Shown one piece after another: positions 1 through 12,578 of a stretch of 64,000 nucleotides of DNA. Numbering within the stretch: the stretch's first letter is position 1; the number at the start of each line of letters is the position of its first letter. The translations under genes and the position numbers were made by a program. Under the pieces are notes generated by a model. The model was not told where the DNA came from, did no database searches, and saw only the letters and a program-made list of their open reading frames with translations. The stretch is taken from the NCBI GenBank assembly GCA_003254925.1, contig QANZ01045900.1, positions 39,059 through 103,058 on the forward strand, in the 5' to 3' direction. The DNA is from Chamaecrista fasciculata. Lineage: Eukaryota; Streptophyta; Magnoliopsida; Fabales; Fabaceae.

Positions 1-890
1 TGCTTCTTACTGATCAAGAAGCTTTGCACACAACCAGAAGTTCTAATCAGGCCTTTGATTGGAATTGGTTGTGGAAATCATGGCTCCCTCCCAAGTTCAT
101 TATTTTCATATGGAGACTACTTCATGGGCCTGTTCCTACCACAGCAGTCCTTCAAGAACATCATCTTCCTATTCCTCAACACTGCATCTTCTGTTCAACT
201 GAAGAGGAATCTTTGTGTCATCTCTTCATTCATTGTCCTTTCTCTTGAGCAATTTGGTTTGGTTCCTCTCTTTCATTACTTAATGATGGATCTTTCACTG
301 AGTTTCAAGGGTGGCTAAAGCACTTCTTGGCTTTCTTTCGCACTGTTGACCCGTCTCCTCATCTCAGAAATGGTACAACAGTCTTCTTCTATATTTACAA
401 GAACAGGACAACTCTTTTCGCTTTTGGTCTCGTGGTTCATCAAGGTACTTGGTCAAATTTTCACTTATGGCGTAATGTTAATGCTTGGGATAAAACTCAT
501 TGTCTTTTTCACTGCATCAGAGCATTCGGTCGAGTTCATGATCACAACATAGCTAACTACCCAAAAGCTAGTTGTTGAAGTTGGAGAGCCCAAGGACTTA
601 TATAGTGCCTTACACTCAGCTAACTACCCAATGTGGAACTCGTATCACAACATCATCCTAGGATTGACAACATTGCTTTGCAGACGAAAGGTTATGTTTC
701 TTGGTTGCAATCCTTTGCTAGTTCACCTCTTCCACTCAAGCCTCTCATTCACGAGTTCTCAACTGCTAAACCTTTCTTTGGAGGACAACTAGGTCATAAT
801 ACCTTGAGGCACATCTTGGCTTTTCTTCCTTATTCTTATGCTACTTTTGATGACTATGTTGCTTTTATTTTCTAGCATACTTCTAGTTGT
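1..890 (+). mobile_element. Degenerate non-LTR (LINE) retrotransposon remnant
   Basis: The reading frame at 24-248 resembles the zinc-binding domain found after reverse transcriptase in plant LINEs (zf-RVT): a W-x2-W-x4-P-x-K-x3-F-x-W-R start, then C-x2-C and H-x4-C spacing (CIFC...HLFIHC). Downstream pieces in other frames (327-578 and 633-875) are broken by stops and frame changes, as expected for a dead copy cut by the window edge. The upstream reverse transcriptase lies outside the window. The family assignment is from motif memory, not a search. Confidence 0.6.
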
Positions 891-1293
891 GTATTAAAAC
901 AAAAAAACAAAATTTATATATAATTCTTTATATTTTTGTTATAAGATTTTTTTAATAAAAATAAAACACGTGACAATTTTATTTTATATTATTAATTATA
1001 ATAGAGAGAATATTAAAGATAATATTTTACATAATCAATTATTAAAAGAGAAAAAATATAATTGAAACTTATTATTAAAAGAATTTATGATGAACATATA
1101 AAAAAACTTTATAAAACTGTTTTCCTAAAAAAAAAATTCTCAACGAAGAGGTCAAGTAACAATTACACATAATTTGGGTTTGTCAATAACAGTGGTATAA
1201 GGAAACGTTGACCTAAAAGTAGAGAGATAGATGATGTGATTGGAGAAAAATCAAATGAGTTAAGTAGATGATGATGAGGTAACAAAAACAAAA
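891..1293. other. AT-rich intergenic DNA
   Basis: Very AT-rich sequence with no recognisable coding region or element ends. It ends at the target-site duplication of the following MITE. Confidence 0.5.
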
Positions 1294-1875
1294 GGATTAA
1301 GTGCACTTTTGGTCCCCTAACTTTTGCAAAAGGTCTCAATTTGGTCCCTTAACTTTTTTTGTTGCAATTTTGGTCCTCTAACTTTCGCAAAGGTCTCAAT
1401 TTGGTCCCCTAACTTTTTTTGTTGCAATTTTGGTCCCCTAACTTTCGCAAAGGTCTCAATTTGGTCCCTTAACTTTTTTTGTTGCAATTTTGGTCCCCTA
1501 ACTTTTGAAAGCATCTCACTGTTGGTACCAAGTGCACTTTTTCCATCCATTATCTACCGTTAGTGTCGATCTGGCAAGCCGAGTTGGCTGATAACGTGAC
1601 AAATATGGGTGAAGTGGATTAAAAAATGACCATTATGCGGAGACGTTTTCATGACTTGGAAGTGCACTCGGGACCAATAGTGAGACGTTTTCAAGAGTTA
1701 GGGGGACCAAAATTGCAATAAAAAAGTTAGAGGACCAAATTGAGATCTTTGCGAAAGTTAGGGGACCAAATTGAGACCTTTGCGAAAGTTAGGGGACCAA
1801 AATTGCAACAAAAAAAGTTAGGGGACCAAATTGAGACCTTTGTGAAAGTTAGGGGACCAAAATTGCACTTAAGCT
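1294..1875. mobile_element. Mutator-like MITE with internal 60-bp tandem repeats
   Basis: A 582-bp foldback element flanked by a perfect 9-bp duplication AAAACAAAA (1285-1293 and 1876-1884). The ends are inverted (GGATTAAGTGCA and the complement of TGCACTTAAGCT). The left arm holds three copies of a 60-bp unit built on GGTCTCAATTTGGTCCC (starting at 1332, 1392 and 1452), and the right arm carries complementary copies. A 9-bp duplication is typical of the Mutator superfamily. No transposase is encoded; the open frames across the arms on both strands are products of the repeat. Confidence 0.75.
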
Positions 1876-2081
1876 AAAACAAAAAGAATATGTTTTGAGA
1901 ATTAATTAATTGTAGAATAATTCTTGAATGAAACGTTGAGGTAGATGTGGTGGATTCTATACTAGTGGTGGCATAAGTGGATGAACTAACCAGGGAAGGC
2001 ACTTTCTGAATTCTATATATACATATATTGTTCCATTTCTTCACAAATTGGAATTCAAGTTGAAATTTGACGCCATCAACT

Positions 2082-3989
2082 ATGTCGCCTGGTATAGCTA
2101 TAGTAAAATCACACACACACAGACACTTGCAGTATCTCATCAAAAAATCTCTAGTACTAATCTTCGTTCATCATTCATTCATTGATTCATTCTTATTCAA
2201 TCATCGATGATCATACAAGTTTTGCGTTCTATGTTTTGACAGATGAGCACCTGCTAGTGGTAGATGTGGACGGCGAGAACGATGATGCTATTAAACATCG
2301 AAACGACGATTATCCCAAATTCAAGATACGAAATCTCACCAAATTTTCCGATGCCGGAGATTCGATTCTCAAGGGTATCAACTTGGACGTGCCCAAGGGA
2401 ATCATCCTCGGCGTAATTGGGCCTAGCGGTAGCGGCAAATCCACGTTTCTTAGGGCTTTGAATCGCCTTTGGGAACCATCCTCCGGTACCGTCTTTTTTG
2501 ACGATTCCGATATCTGCGATCTCGATGTTCTCGCCCTCCGCCGTAAGGTCGGCATGCTTTTTCAGCTCCCTGCCCTCTTTGAAGGTCTCACTTCTTAGCT
2601 CCAATTACTCCTCCACACGCATTTTAGGTTTTTCTTTTGTATCACAATCAAACACGTTACACACCACCAACATTGTCAATCAATTACTCGTTTACTCTAT
2701 CTATCACTGAAATCTGCAAGATGGTTTTAGAAAGAGCAATATGACACTGATTAGCCATGTCTACTGTATTAGGTTTGACAGAATGTTTGAATCCATTTCA
2801 TCGTGAAACTTCTATATTTGTCAATTTTGCAATAGTATATTTGTAGTTCAGAATTCAGATCCTCTGAATTTATTTCTCTGTAATAATTCAGCTTAAGTGA
2901 AATGATTTGTTTCACAGTAATCAGAAAAATTCGGAAGGTTGGACTACAGAGGATCCAATTTTTAGTATATTAGAGTCTGTTCCTGATCGGTTGGATCGAA
3001 TTACAGTTTTCTTGTACTCTTGTGACAGATAAAGATTCTGAATTCCATCAATTTGAGTGTGCTATGCTGTCCCCCTTCTCTTGTCTGTATTGTTCTCTCC
3101 AAATTTGCATTGTAAACTTGGTTGAGAATTTTAGGGGATCCCAATTACTCCTCCCAACTCCTGAGTGAGATGAGTGCAAGTGATAGGGAGACAAAACAAA
3201 TATGACGTAGCAAATGGAATTTTCACGATACAAAATAAATTGAATGCAGTTCCTTTGATTTTGATAGAATACTTTAGGATTCAAAGTATATTCTTTATCT
3301 GGCTCCGATCTTGTATAACCTCAAGTACAAATTTCAATTCCTAATTAGTTGCATTTCAAACAATCTATCTCATTCCAATTTCACACTGAACTTTTGATAT
3401 ATTTTGTATTGTTTTGATTTGATCTGTAAGTGTAATGTTGGATGCCTTGTCTGCAGGCACAGTTGCAGACAATGTACGTTATGGACCACAATTAAGAGGT
3501 AAAAAGCTAACAGATGATGAGGTACGCAAGTTGCTGATAACTGCAGATCTCGATGCTTCGTTCATGAATAAGGCGGGTGCTGAACTATCTGTGGGTCAGG
3601 CTCAAAGAGTTGCACTAGCTAGGACTTTAGCTAATTCACCCGAGGTAATCTTCACAAAAATACACTCTTGTAGATTATTATTAGTCAGTAATGCATATAC
3701 CTTATTCTCTGTTCATTTGGATCTTGTTGAAAAGGTTTTGCTGCTGGATGAGCCAACTAGTGCCTTAGATCCAATATCAACAGAAAACATAGAGGATGCG
3801 ATAATGAAGCTGAACAAGAATAGTGGCATGACAGTGATAATGGTGTCTCATAGCATTAAACAAATACAGAGGATAGCAGACTTAGTGTGCCTACTTGTTG
3901 ATGGTGAAGTTGTTGAAGTTCTAAAGCCTGATGAACTCTCTCAAGCCAACCATCCCATGGCCCAAAGGTTTCTTCAACTCAGTTCCTAG
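2082..3989 (+). CDS. ABCI17: ABC transporter I family member 17 (STAR1-type ATPase)
   Basis: A soluble ABC ATPase of bacterial type. In rice, STAR1 pairs with the membrane protein STAR2 to export UDP-glucose and give aluminium tolerance; the same role here is inferred from family. Proposed exons are 2082-2091, 2243-2584, 3457-3644 and 3735-3989, giving 264 residues, close to the family length. Visible motifs are Walker A GPSGSGKST (63-71), Q-loop FQLP, signature LSVGQ (161-165), Walker B VLLLDEP (181-187) and the H-loop histidine (219). There is no in-frame ATG in exon 2, so the start depends on a 10-nt first exon (ATGTCGCCTG, then gtatag) joined to 2243, which gives MSPDEHLL. Intron 2 (872 bp) contains a small MITE. 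The ATPase identity is very sure; the first exon is an inference. Confidence 0.9.
2853..2965. mobile_element. Small foldback MITE in ABCI17 intron 2
   Basis: About 110 bp with inverted ends (CAGATCCTCTGAATT near 2855 and ACAGAGGATCC near 2945-2956) and a palindromic centre GTGAAATGATTTGTTTCAC. A clearly related copy lies at about 15800-15935. Confidence 0.5.
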
Positions 3990-4355
3990 CTAGGAGCAGT
4001 GTATGTCATAAAAATATGCTCTAACCCACTTTATGGGCTTGGAACCAGCATGATCTTTTGCTTTATCAACCATGTTGAGCCAATCATTAGTAGAAAGAAT
4101 TAAGCAACTCGGATTTTCTCTATGTGGCTTGGCTTCCAAGGCAGGGTGGTGATAGCATCCTCCTCCTCTTGTTGTAAGTTTAAGAAATTCTCTTGTATCA
4201 GCAATTGCTTAATGCGTGTGAAGCACGGTTGAATGATTGTAATCTGTTCCCTCGTCCTACAATTTTCAAAAAGTTCTTAGCTTTAATTTGTTTAGTATTT
4301 TATAATTTTATTTTTTTAAAAAAATCCCAGAATTAGAGCAAGAGGATCCAAATAT

Positions 4356-4845
4356 ATAAGGTCAAAAGGTCATTTTGGTCTTAAATGTATGACCTAATGT
4401 TTATTTTGGTCCTTTATGTTTCAAAATGTTCAAATTGGTCTTAAATATTGGTAAAATGTTTCATTTTGGCCCCTAATTATTGAATTTGGTCATATTTGTC
4501 TCGTCTCTCATTTCAAGTTCAAATGACTTGTTAAGAGCAACTCATAGCTTTGAATTTGTCGCATTCAAACTTGAAGCGAGAGAGATATGATCAATTTTGT
4601 TTGTTTGATCGTAAAACCAGCGGTTTACTTTCAAGACCAATTTGATCTCTTTGTTAACAGTCTCAACTAGATAGAGAAATTTTGAGAACAATACATAGCT
4701 CTGAACTCGTCAAATTTAAACTTGAAACGAAAGAAATATGACCATATTAAATAATTTGGGACCAAAATGAAATATTTTGTCAACATTTAGATCAACTTAA
4801 ACATTTTGAAACATAAAGGACCAAAATAAACATTGGGGCATACTT
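4356..4845. mobile_element. TTTTGGTCC-arm foldback MITE (family A)
   Basis: The left arm (GGTCAAAAGGTCATTTTGGTC, then blocks ending TTATTTTGGTCC and TTCATTTTGG) is mirrored by the right arm (ACCAAAATGAAA ... GGACCAAAATAAACATT). The right end looks truncated compared with the copy at 25219-25755. No coding capacity. Confidence 0.6.
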
Positions 4846-5571
4846 TACTCCCACTGGTTTCTTCTGATCAAGAGTTGAGACAAGTCTATTCCAATGATGT
4901 CTGTCACCCTATCATTCTCCTTTCTTTCTTTCTAAGAATTTCAATGATGTCTCTGAACATCAACTTGTCCCACAGGAATTGGACGAACAATAGGTAAAGA
5001 AATCAGATACAGCTTCCCTAATTATGGGACATCCACCACCATCAACATCTCTAGCAATGTCATCAAAAGCTAATTTCTCTATACCTACACACAATTAACC
5101 TTTTGCTATGTTCCATTCTATATCTTTGTGATGTCAGTATCAAAACCATGAATATTCCATTAGAAGAGATTATGATCATTACCATATGAGTAAATATTCA
5201 TTTACCTTGAAGTGAAGAGTCAGTCTGGCATGGTATGTACTCAAACTCAAAATTAAAAGGTGTCAAATACTTGAACCAACATTTTCAACTTCACTGTTGA
5301 AGGTTTCCATTAATGTCCCTTTCAGCGATGTGCACCACAAAACTGGGAGCTTAACAGTTCATATCAATACACGTGAATCATGTGGGGTACACGTTTCTGA
5401 ATCCATCAGAAAAAAAGTTTTGCCAATGCCCAATGGCAATGGTGAACCACAACACAACTCCCTTTATCCAAGTGGAAATTTCATATTTTATCTTTTTAAT
5501 CACTAAGAAAATAACTTTTTTCATTTGATTAAATTAACCTAATTGTAAATGTCCCAATGCTCTTACATACA
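4846..5571. other. Intergenic, nothing recognised
   Basis: An open frame at 5297-5506 has no recognisable domain. No repeat ends or RNA gene are visible. Confidence 0.4.
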
Positions 5572-5580
5572 AATTCATTT

Positions 5581-5995
5581 GGTCAAATGGTCATTTTGGT
5601 CCTCAAATCAGAGTGTTAGTTTTATTTTGGTCATAAAATTATTTTTGTTTCATTTTGATTCTCAAACTTTCACGTTTATTTAACTATTAGTCTAAATTGT
5701 GATTTTATCTGATTTTTATATCATAATAAGTGAATTGACAAAGAAAAAAATTAACTATAAATTTATTTCCGATTTTACGAATAAGAAAGAATATTTCTCC
5801 TTTTTTTACTTTGTTAATTTATTTATTATGATACATATGAAAGATAAATAATTCATAAAAAAACAGCACAAACCCAAAAAAAATTATTTTGAATTAATAA
5901 TGGAATAAATATGAAAAATTTGAAAATCAAAATAGAATAGAGAATAATTTTATAATCAAAATACAACTCATCTCATATTTAATGATTATTTGACC
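5581..5995. mobile_element. Mutator-like MITE (family B), 415 bp
   Basis: Inverted ends GGTCAAATGGTC and (right, complement) GGTCAAATAATC, flanked by the perfect 9-bp duplication AATTCATTT (5572-5580 and 5996-6004). The arms contain TTTTGGTCC-like motifs. No coding region. Confidence 0.75.
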
Positions 5996-6227
5996 AATTC
6001 ATTTTGCAACCCCAAATTGAAGAGATAGATAATCGAAACTTTTGGAAAACACTACAGTCTAAACTTTAAAGGATTATGGATCCAGAACACTCAAAAGTTT
6101 ATTACATAATTTTATAACATCATTTTCGTCCCTAATATTGAGAAATGAATATGTAGAAAATATGATTGTCCGTCCATAAGTACCACTCAACACAAAAAAT
6201 CTATGAAGGCAAAGAAAAAAAAGAAGA

Positions 6228-6704
6228 GAAAACTTACTATTTGGTCCCTATTTTTTATTGAGTTAATGATTTGGTGCCTCATTTATTGAAATAGACTACT
6301 CAATTCCTCATTTATCATAATCGTCAACTAATTAGTCTCTCAATTAAAATCCATTAAATTACTTGATGATGTGGACGTAAAATGCTTACATGGCACCGTT
6401 AAATGCCACTTTGGCATCCTAGTCACCTTAACCAATTGAACCAAATCAACAAACACAATTAAACCCGCCTAAAATTGAGTTAGACTCAAATATTTGTATT
6501 ACACGTGAAGCTTATATAAGGCATAAATTATCGAAGCATTATCAAATCTCAAATCCTAGGTGGTCTCAAATAGTTAAATATGTGGTATTTAACGTGTTAC
6601 ATGTGCACTTAACGGTCAGGTTATCATTGTTAGTAACAGAAATAGGCTACAGGGACTAACGAGTTGACATTTGTAATTTTTGAGGGATCAAATAGTAGGT
6701 TTCC
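6228..6704. mobile_element. Foldback MITE (family C)
   Basis: Left end GAAAACTTACTATTTGGTCCC is mirrored at the right end (complement GGAAACCTACTATTTGATCCC). I could not find a clear target-site duplication. Related left-arm sequence occurs inside the Helitron-like element at 24131-24315. Confidence 0.6.
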
Positions 6705-7033
6705 TAAATTAAAAAATTTATTTACAATTTTACCTTCGTGGAGTTGAGAATTGAGATATACCATATATATCATAAATCATAATGCTAGGCGCAAGGAAAA
6801 CCAGATAACAAGCGTGGGAAGCATTTGTATCGTACGATCTATCTACTACTTTTCGCACTCAGTTTTCGCTTTGATTGGTTCCTAACGCTTTAACAACGCC
6901 TTCATCCCCAACTTCCGAAATTCGCAATTTACAACAAGCTACAGAGTCTTTCGTCTCTGTGGCCTTTGACCTCAAACTCAAACCTCATGTTGTGAATTCA
7001 TTCAATCTTCGATCTTCTTCCTCGCCTCTGTAA

Positions 7034-10000
7034 ATGGCAGATGTTATTGGATTACAATATCAACCACGTCGATTCTCTCCTCTTCTTAATCTCACCGCTT
7101 TCCCTTCCTCTTTCAAAACCTCAACGTCGGTTTTAGCTCCCGCTGAATACTCAAGTAAGAGGGTTTCCCCTCTTTCCTATTCCTCTCCTACTGGTATTGC
7201 CTCTCTTGCTTTTACAACCAAAAAGCGATTGCTATCCTTCAAGGTGACTTCTTACCCCTTTTTTTCCCTTTATTTTTTTTAAATTAAGTAATTTTGTGAT
7301 AACCCATGTGGTAAACATTGTCTAATTGCGCATTGACCTATGTCGCTTGACGTGTGGATTTGGGTTCTACGTTGAATTGTTTGATTTGAGTTGGCAAATT
7401 TTGTCCTTACTCTTTTTCATCGAGTGAGGTTAGGATGACACTATTTTCGGATTATTGTGATGTGTTGCAACCGCGTTGGTAATCTGCCTTTTGGGGTTGC
7501 AGATAAGTGCACGTATAAGGACTTAAAACTATTTCATGATTGTGATCGTGTGATTGGTGTATTTTTCCTCCAGGCTTGCTAGCCAAGCTTAAAGATGAAG
7601 GCACTGCTAGCTCATGTTTTTGAAGAAGGCTGGTGAACTAGCGGTGAGCCTTAAAAGACCTGATATGTGTTACTAGAAGTATTAGTACCACACATGCTTT
7701 AAATTGCTGGTGCAGTTATAGATGGGGGAGCGCTTTGGGACCTCTTCCCCTTGTTTGGAAATTTGAGGATTGAAGAAGAGAACAAGGGATTAACTTTTAA
7801 TCCCTCATTCTCTTCTTCCCTTCACAAATTTCAAATATTTCAAATTGGAGTATTTTGGAGGAGGAGTTGCTTCCCAGAGTAAAAGGAGACTAATCTCTCC
7901 TTCCCTCCCCTCCCCCTCCAATTATTCAAACAAGCCCTTACTCTTGCAAATCAGTGTTAGTTGCTTTGTTTTTCTGATTGTGTTTTGCCTCCTATTGATC
8001 TAGAACATATAGGTGATGTACGTTGATTGTTTTGGAAAACATAGCAGAGGAAACCCTTGGCTTAGTGAACAAATGAATATAAATTGATTATTTTGTAAAA
8101 CATTGCATAGATAACTTCTGGCTGAAGTAAGCAAATGGATATAGTCTTTACTTGCTTAATTCTTTTAAGTTCTCAGTCTGAATTCTTTCTATGATTTGTT
8201 AGTCAACTATGGGTTACTGATTACCTCCAATGTTCATTTCTCATGGATTCTTTTGCTGTTTGTTGCATGCTTCAGGTATGTGCAGCTGTTGCTGAAACTG
8301 GTCAGCCAAAATGGTGGGAAAAGAATGCACCAAATATGACTGACATTCACTCCACGCAAGAGTTTTTGGATGCTTTAAGTCAAGCTGGTGATAGACTAGT
8401 TATTGTTGAATTTTATGGCACTTGGTGCGCATCTTGTCGAGCATTGTTCCCCAAGGTCATTTTACAAATTTGTCCTTTTCATTCTAGTATTTAGTTTCTT
8501 GAAGAATGTTTTGGCCAAAGAAAGTTTCTTGAAGGATGTTATTTTCATTATAGCCAAATATTTACTCGAATTTTCATCTTTGTCTGCAACTTATTTATAA
8601 GAAGTAAATGGTTATATTTTCATCCATCCGATTTTCTGTGACAATATAAAAAATATTTTGATTGATTTACCTGGTGTCTTGGTTTGTAATTAGTGATATT
8701 TGTTTTGAATATATGTATTAATTAGGATATCAATTAGGGATTGATTGTGTCATTGTATTTATTTCAGTTTTTATCTTGTTTCCTATAATAGGTTTCAACT
8801 CAGTTATAAATTTCCTGAACTTCTTCATGAATAATACACAGAATTTTCTCATTCTTCAATAATCAGCATATATGGAAATGAATAGTGTTCTGCAGTTCAA
8901 GCAGATTTTAAAGTTGTTCGGATTCTCTTTGGATACAATCTGCAGCTAGACCTTCAAAAATGTTCTCAATGTGACATTGACACTGTTAGTTGACATATCT
9001 GTCGATAGAGCTTCTCACTTTTGTTAAAAATTGGCCCTCAAGTACAGTGATTTGATTAAAGAGATAGGTCAATGCTTAAGTCAAATGTCAAATTAAAATT
9101 TTATGGGATTATACCCATCTGCAAGTATATTCTTTATCATGGTGAATTGAAGTCTTTGAATTGTATCATGAATTTATCAAGGATGTGATATCATGGAAAT
9201 TCATTGAGTTCCTTTATGAAGCCCTTGACCTGTACTATTTTTCATTTCTGATTGAAGACTATTACAACAGAAGCTAACTCCTAACTGAATGTTTTTTGTG
9301 TGGTATTAGTTATTTGGTATAATCTGTTATATGTTTATTTGGCTGTTGCTGAAATTATATTCCTATTGAATCCTGATACCATTGTTTGATGAATCTGGCA
9401 GCTCTGCAAAACAGCTGAAGATCATCCTGAAATTGTCTTCCTGAAAGTGAATTTTGATGAGAATAAGCCAATGTGCAAAAGTATGAATGTGAAAGTACTT
9501 CCTTACTTCCACTTTTATCGAGGGGCTGATGGGCAACTAGAGTCATTTTCATGTTCACTCGCCAAGGTAATTACTCTGACTTTTTTAATGAAGAAATATA
9601 ATTGAAGTTGTGAAAGAAAAAATAGAAGTAAAGAAGCAGATAAAATTATCTTGTTTGTGTAAAGTAATACAGCTCTGCAATCCTAATTAATATTAGTTAA
9701 GGAGAGCCCCTTGAAGAAGCCATTATTAGGGCGTTAAGGAGAAGCTGTGAAGACTAACATATCTTGTAACAGCTATAGGGACTAAAAAGTAAGAGGCATC
9801 ATTAAAAATATGAGAATTCTATTCCAGCCAAATATACCCAAGAGCATAAATAGCACACAAACATGAAGTTTTCCCTTATTTTTACTCCTATCAAAGCCTT
9901 AAACATTGTCAGTAAGAACTGCTCCAAACTCGATTGACACATCCAAGATTTACCAAATTGATAGAATTTATTTTATTCAGAGAAGGCTGCCGAGCATTAT

Positions 10001-11349
10001 ATAAACAAAAATACTTGGGCAGCCCTTCTATAACAACTAAGGGGATTCAGCAGGTTGGGTCAACCCACCAACCTGCCAAAACCAACCCAACCTGTTGGTT
10101 TGAGTTGAGCTCCAGAAAAATTGAGCCCGTTGACGTTTGAGTTGGTTTGCCGGTTTTAAGAATCTGAGCCCACCCAACCCAACTCAATCTGCATAATTGT
10201 AAAAAGAAAAAATATTTACCATTTTCCATTTTACTAAAATTCTATTTTGGTCCCTCACATATTAGTATTTTCTCAATTCGGTCCCTCATAAATTTTTCTT
10301 CTCAATTTAATCCCTCACACTCACAATACAAATTGTGAAAGACTAAATTGAGAAGAGAACGATGGACCAATTTGAAAAAAAGTGAATATGTAAGGAACTA
10401 AAAAAACTTATTATGGGCCAATATGTCAACTCAAATCAACCCAAACCACAATTGTTTGCTTAAGGTTAACTCAATTATTTCATTCATTCTAACCCAATCC
10501 AACCTGCTAACTAAAATAGTGAACCAGAACCAACCTACTCCAAACTCAACCCAAACCAGCCCGTGAACACCCCTTAACAACTCATTGCATCTAATATTAT
10601 TATTTTGTGGCTTCTAGAAATTATTGTTTATTCATTTGACTACAGTTCTCTAGGTAAAAAGGTTGACCTTCTAGTAAGCTCTGATGTTGAATGGAGCTTA
10701 TCAAGTTGAAAATTCTTATGGATCAGTGACTGAATTCGAAAACTGTTAATAAAAAGGATTTTGAATAAAACACACTGGCGAAATTAAGAGTTTAAACTCT
10801 CTTATCAACATAGATAACAATGCAAAGAGTGGAGTAAAAGCAAAAGAGTATGCAATTTAGAAGCTTCTCTACCATTCTGTTTCCGAAAACAATATGGATT
10901 TCAATATCTGCTGGAATAGAAAACTTCTGGATGGGAAGGGGGGGATCATGCAAAGAAAACTATGGAAATGAAAATTCCAGTAATCTAGTTCTGCTTATAC
11001 TCAGTTTTCTAATGCGTATTTAGACAATTTACAAGACTTGCTGTGAATTTTCTCTGTTGCTTGGGTACCATAGTTACCTAATGGTGGAACAAATTTGTAA
11101 TAATGGATTTTGACATTTTAGTGATTAGACATATAGATGAACTGACCTATAATGTAATATGCCACATCTCTTTATTGGATTATTAGCTTTTGGTTCTTTT
11201 GCATTTTGCAGTTTCAAAAAATAAAGGATGCTATTGAGATGCATAACACAGCTCGATGCAGCATTGGTCCACCTAAGGGAATTGGTGATCTGAAAATTGA
11301 ACCTTCCTTTGCTCCCAAGGATATATCTCCAGAAGCTGCCAAAGAATAG
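7034..11349 (+). CDS. Chloroplast atypical Cys-His-rich thioredoxin (thioredoxin-like 2, ACHT1/2 type)
   Basis: A plastid thioredoxin-like protein thought to oxidise target proteins, linking 2-Cys peroxiredoxin to light-regulated enzymes. Exons are 7034-7243, 8276-8455, 9402-9566 and 11212-11349, all phase 0, giving 230 residues. Residues 1-70 are Ser/Thr/Lys/Arg-rich like a transit peptide. The thioredoxin fold follows, with FYGTWCASC (redox Cys 121 and 124), cis-proline in KVLPYF (Pro164), and the family tail [23 protein letters not shown]. The WCASC site and this tail fit the ACHT group rather than WCRKC-type TrxL2. Introns 1 and 3 carry transposons. The start is the first ATG of the open frame. 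ACHT1 versus ACHT2 cannot be decided by eye. Confidence 0.92.
7752..7938. mobile_element. MITE-like foldback in ACHT intron 1
   Basis: The ends CTTGTTTGGAAATTTGAG and (complement of the right end) GGGCTTGTTTGAATAATTGG are inverted. The centre folds (AAGGGATTAACTTTTAATCCCT). The right half is rich in CTCCCCTCC, like the right end of the Harbinger-like element at 22799-23892. No clear target-site duplication. Confidence 0.5.
10039..10574. mobile_element. hAT-like non-autonomous element, 536 bp, in ACHT intron 3
   Basis: Flanked by a perfect 8-bp duplication TAACAACT (10031-10038 and 10575-10582). Ends AAGGGGATTCA and (complement) AGGGGTGTTCA fit hAT termini. Subterminal sequence repeats GGTTGGGT/AACCCAACC-type motifs, and the centre has paired TTTGGTCCCTC arms. 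A second copy of nearly the same size lies at 49812-50348. Confidence 0.75.
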
Positions 11350-11990
11350 TACCTCTGACATCCATGAATTATGGTGAATCTTATAACCTCTTAGGTGTTA
11401 CATGAAGAGAAACCCAAGAAAGGGTTGCGCTCCACGGAAGCTTATACTTTAAAGCATATCTGTAGTATTCTGTATATTGATTTTTATTCTTCTTTTTAGA
11501 AGAAGGATATTATGGATTTGTTTACCGCGCTTCATTCTTTACCATTCATGAGCTGATTGTAATCTAAGTGCATGAAGACTCGTGGTATTTTGGGTTATAT
11601 TATTGTAGAGTTGTCTTTAATTTCAAAATGTATCCAACTGTAAGCTCAATACTACTTGCGGCTTCATTCATTGGCAAAATTCCGATATGCTAATAGTATG
11701 GCATGAGTGGTGAATATAATGGCCTTCCTTTCACTAGAATTAATGAAGGGAATGTGAGATGAGAATTAATACAAGTGAAGTGAGTTAAGGAGAATCTAAT
11801 AGAGAAAATATGTTAAAATTGTGATGGGGAGATTGGGCTTGTAACTGAAGTAAACGTATAGATCCGCAAGTATTGGGTTTGTTGGGAGGAAGCCATGAAT
11901 ATGTCTGTGGGATGTAATGATTTACACCTCCAAGTTGGCATGCCATTATAGCTAGCAATATCATACATACATACATAACAGAAGAAGAAA

Positions 11991-12578
11991 ATGACAACAA
12001 CATATGGAACAATCTCATCAGAGGCAGAGAAAGAAGAAGAAAAAACCTTAAACACAAAAATATTATTGGTATCAAAGGCAAAAGTACGCATCCAAACAGG
12101 TCTTGGCACAAGAAGACCATGGAACCAAATGATCCAACCTTCTCATCTCACATTCCCTTTATCATTCTATCATTCAATCCAAAGAATTAGGACCAATTCT
12201 CATGTCTTTCGTGCAAACTACGTCATCATCATCTTGATCATCCTTTTCCTCTGTTTGCTCTGGCACCCCATCACTCTCATCATGCTCATTCTTATCATGG
12301 CTGCTTGGCTCTTCTTGTATTTCCTCAGAGATGATCATTTGCTCATTCGTGGCGTCGGCTTTGTTGCTAGCCTCAATCTGTATGATTTTTCTCACCAATG
12401 TCACAAATAATGTCATGGTGGGTGTCTTTGTGGGTCTAGGAGTTGCATTGGTGATTTGGTTCATGCTATCATGAGAGACACTGAGGATCTCTTTTCTGTG
12501 GATGAAGAAGAAGCTGTTGGAGATGTTGTTAAACTACCTATCTCGCATGCTTCTTCCTCTACTTTTACTTTGTCTTAG
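11991..12578 (+). pseudogene. PRA1 family protein (prenylated Rab acceptor, PRA1F-like), frame disrupted twice
   Basis: PRA1 proteins are small endomembrane proteins with hydrophobic helices that act in Rab and vesicle traffic. The gene is intronless, as is common for the family. The start (MTTTYGTI), the amphipathic stretch (KAKVRIQTGLGTRRPWNQM) and the hydrophobic LFLCLLWHPITLI / AAWLFLYFLRDD segment are all in the frame of 11991. Homology then jumps to the +1 frame (about 12352-12458: LLLASICMIFLTNVTNN, then VGVFVGLGVALVI) and returns to the first frame at about 12459 (VHAIMRDTEDLFSVDEEEA), ending at TAG 12578. The region where a loop of about 5-8 residues is expected seems deleted at the first shift. 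It is either a young pseudogene or an assembly error. Confidence 0.8.

Noticed and set aside
1317-1563. Open frames on both strands with repeated peptide units, and a CRISPR-like repeat look
   Set aside because: They are the 60-bp tandem units of a MITE arm; the repeats are adjacent, without unique spacers, and no cas gene exists.
11785-12120. Minus-strand open frames of 98-111 codons
   Set aside because: They are antisense shadows of the PRA1-like gene and its leader.
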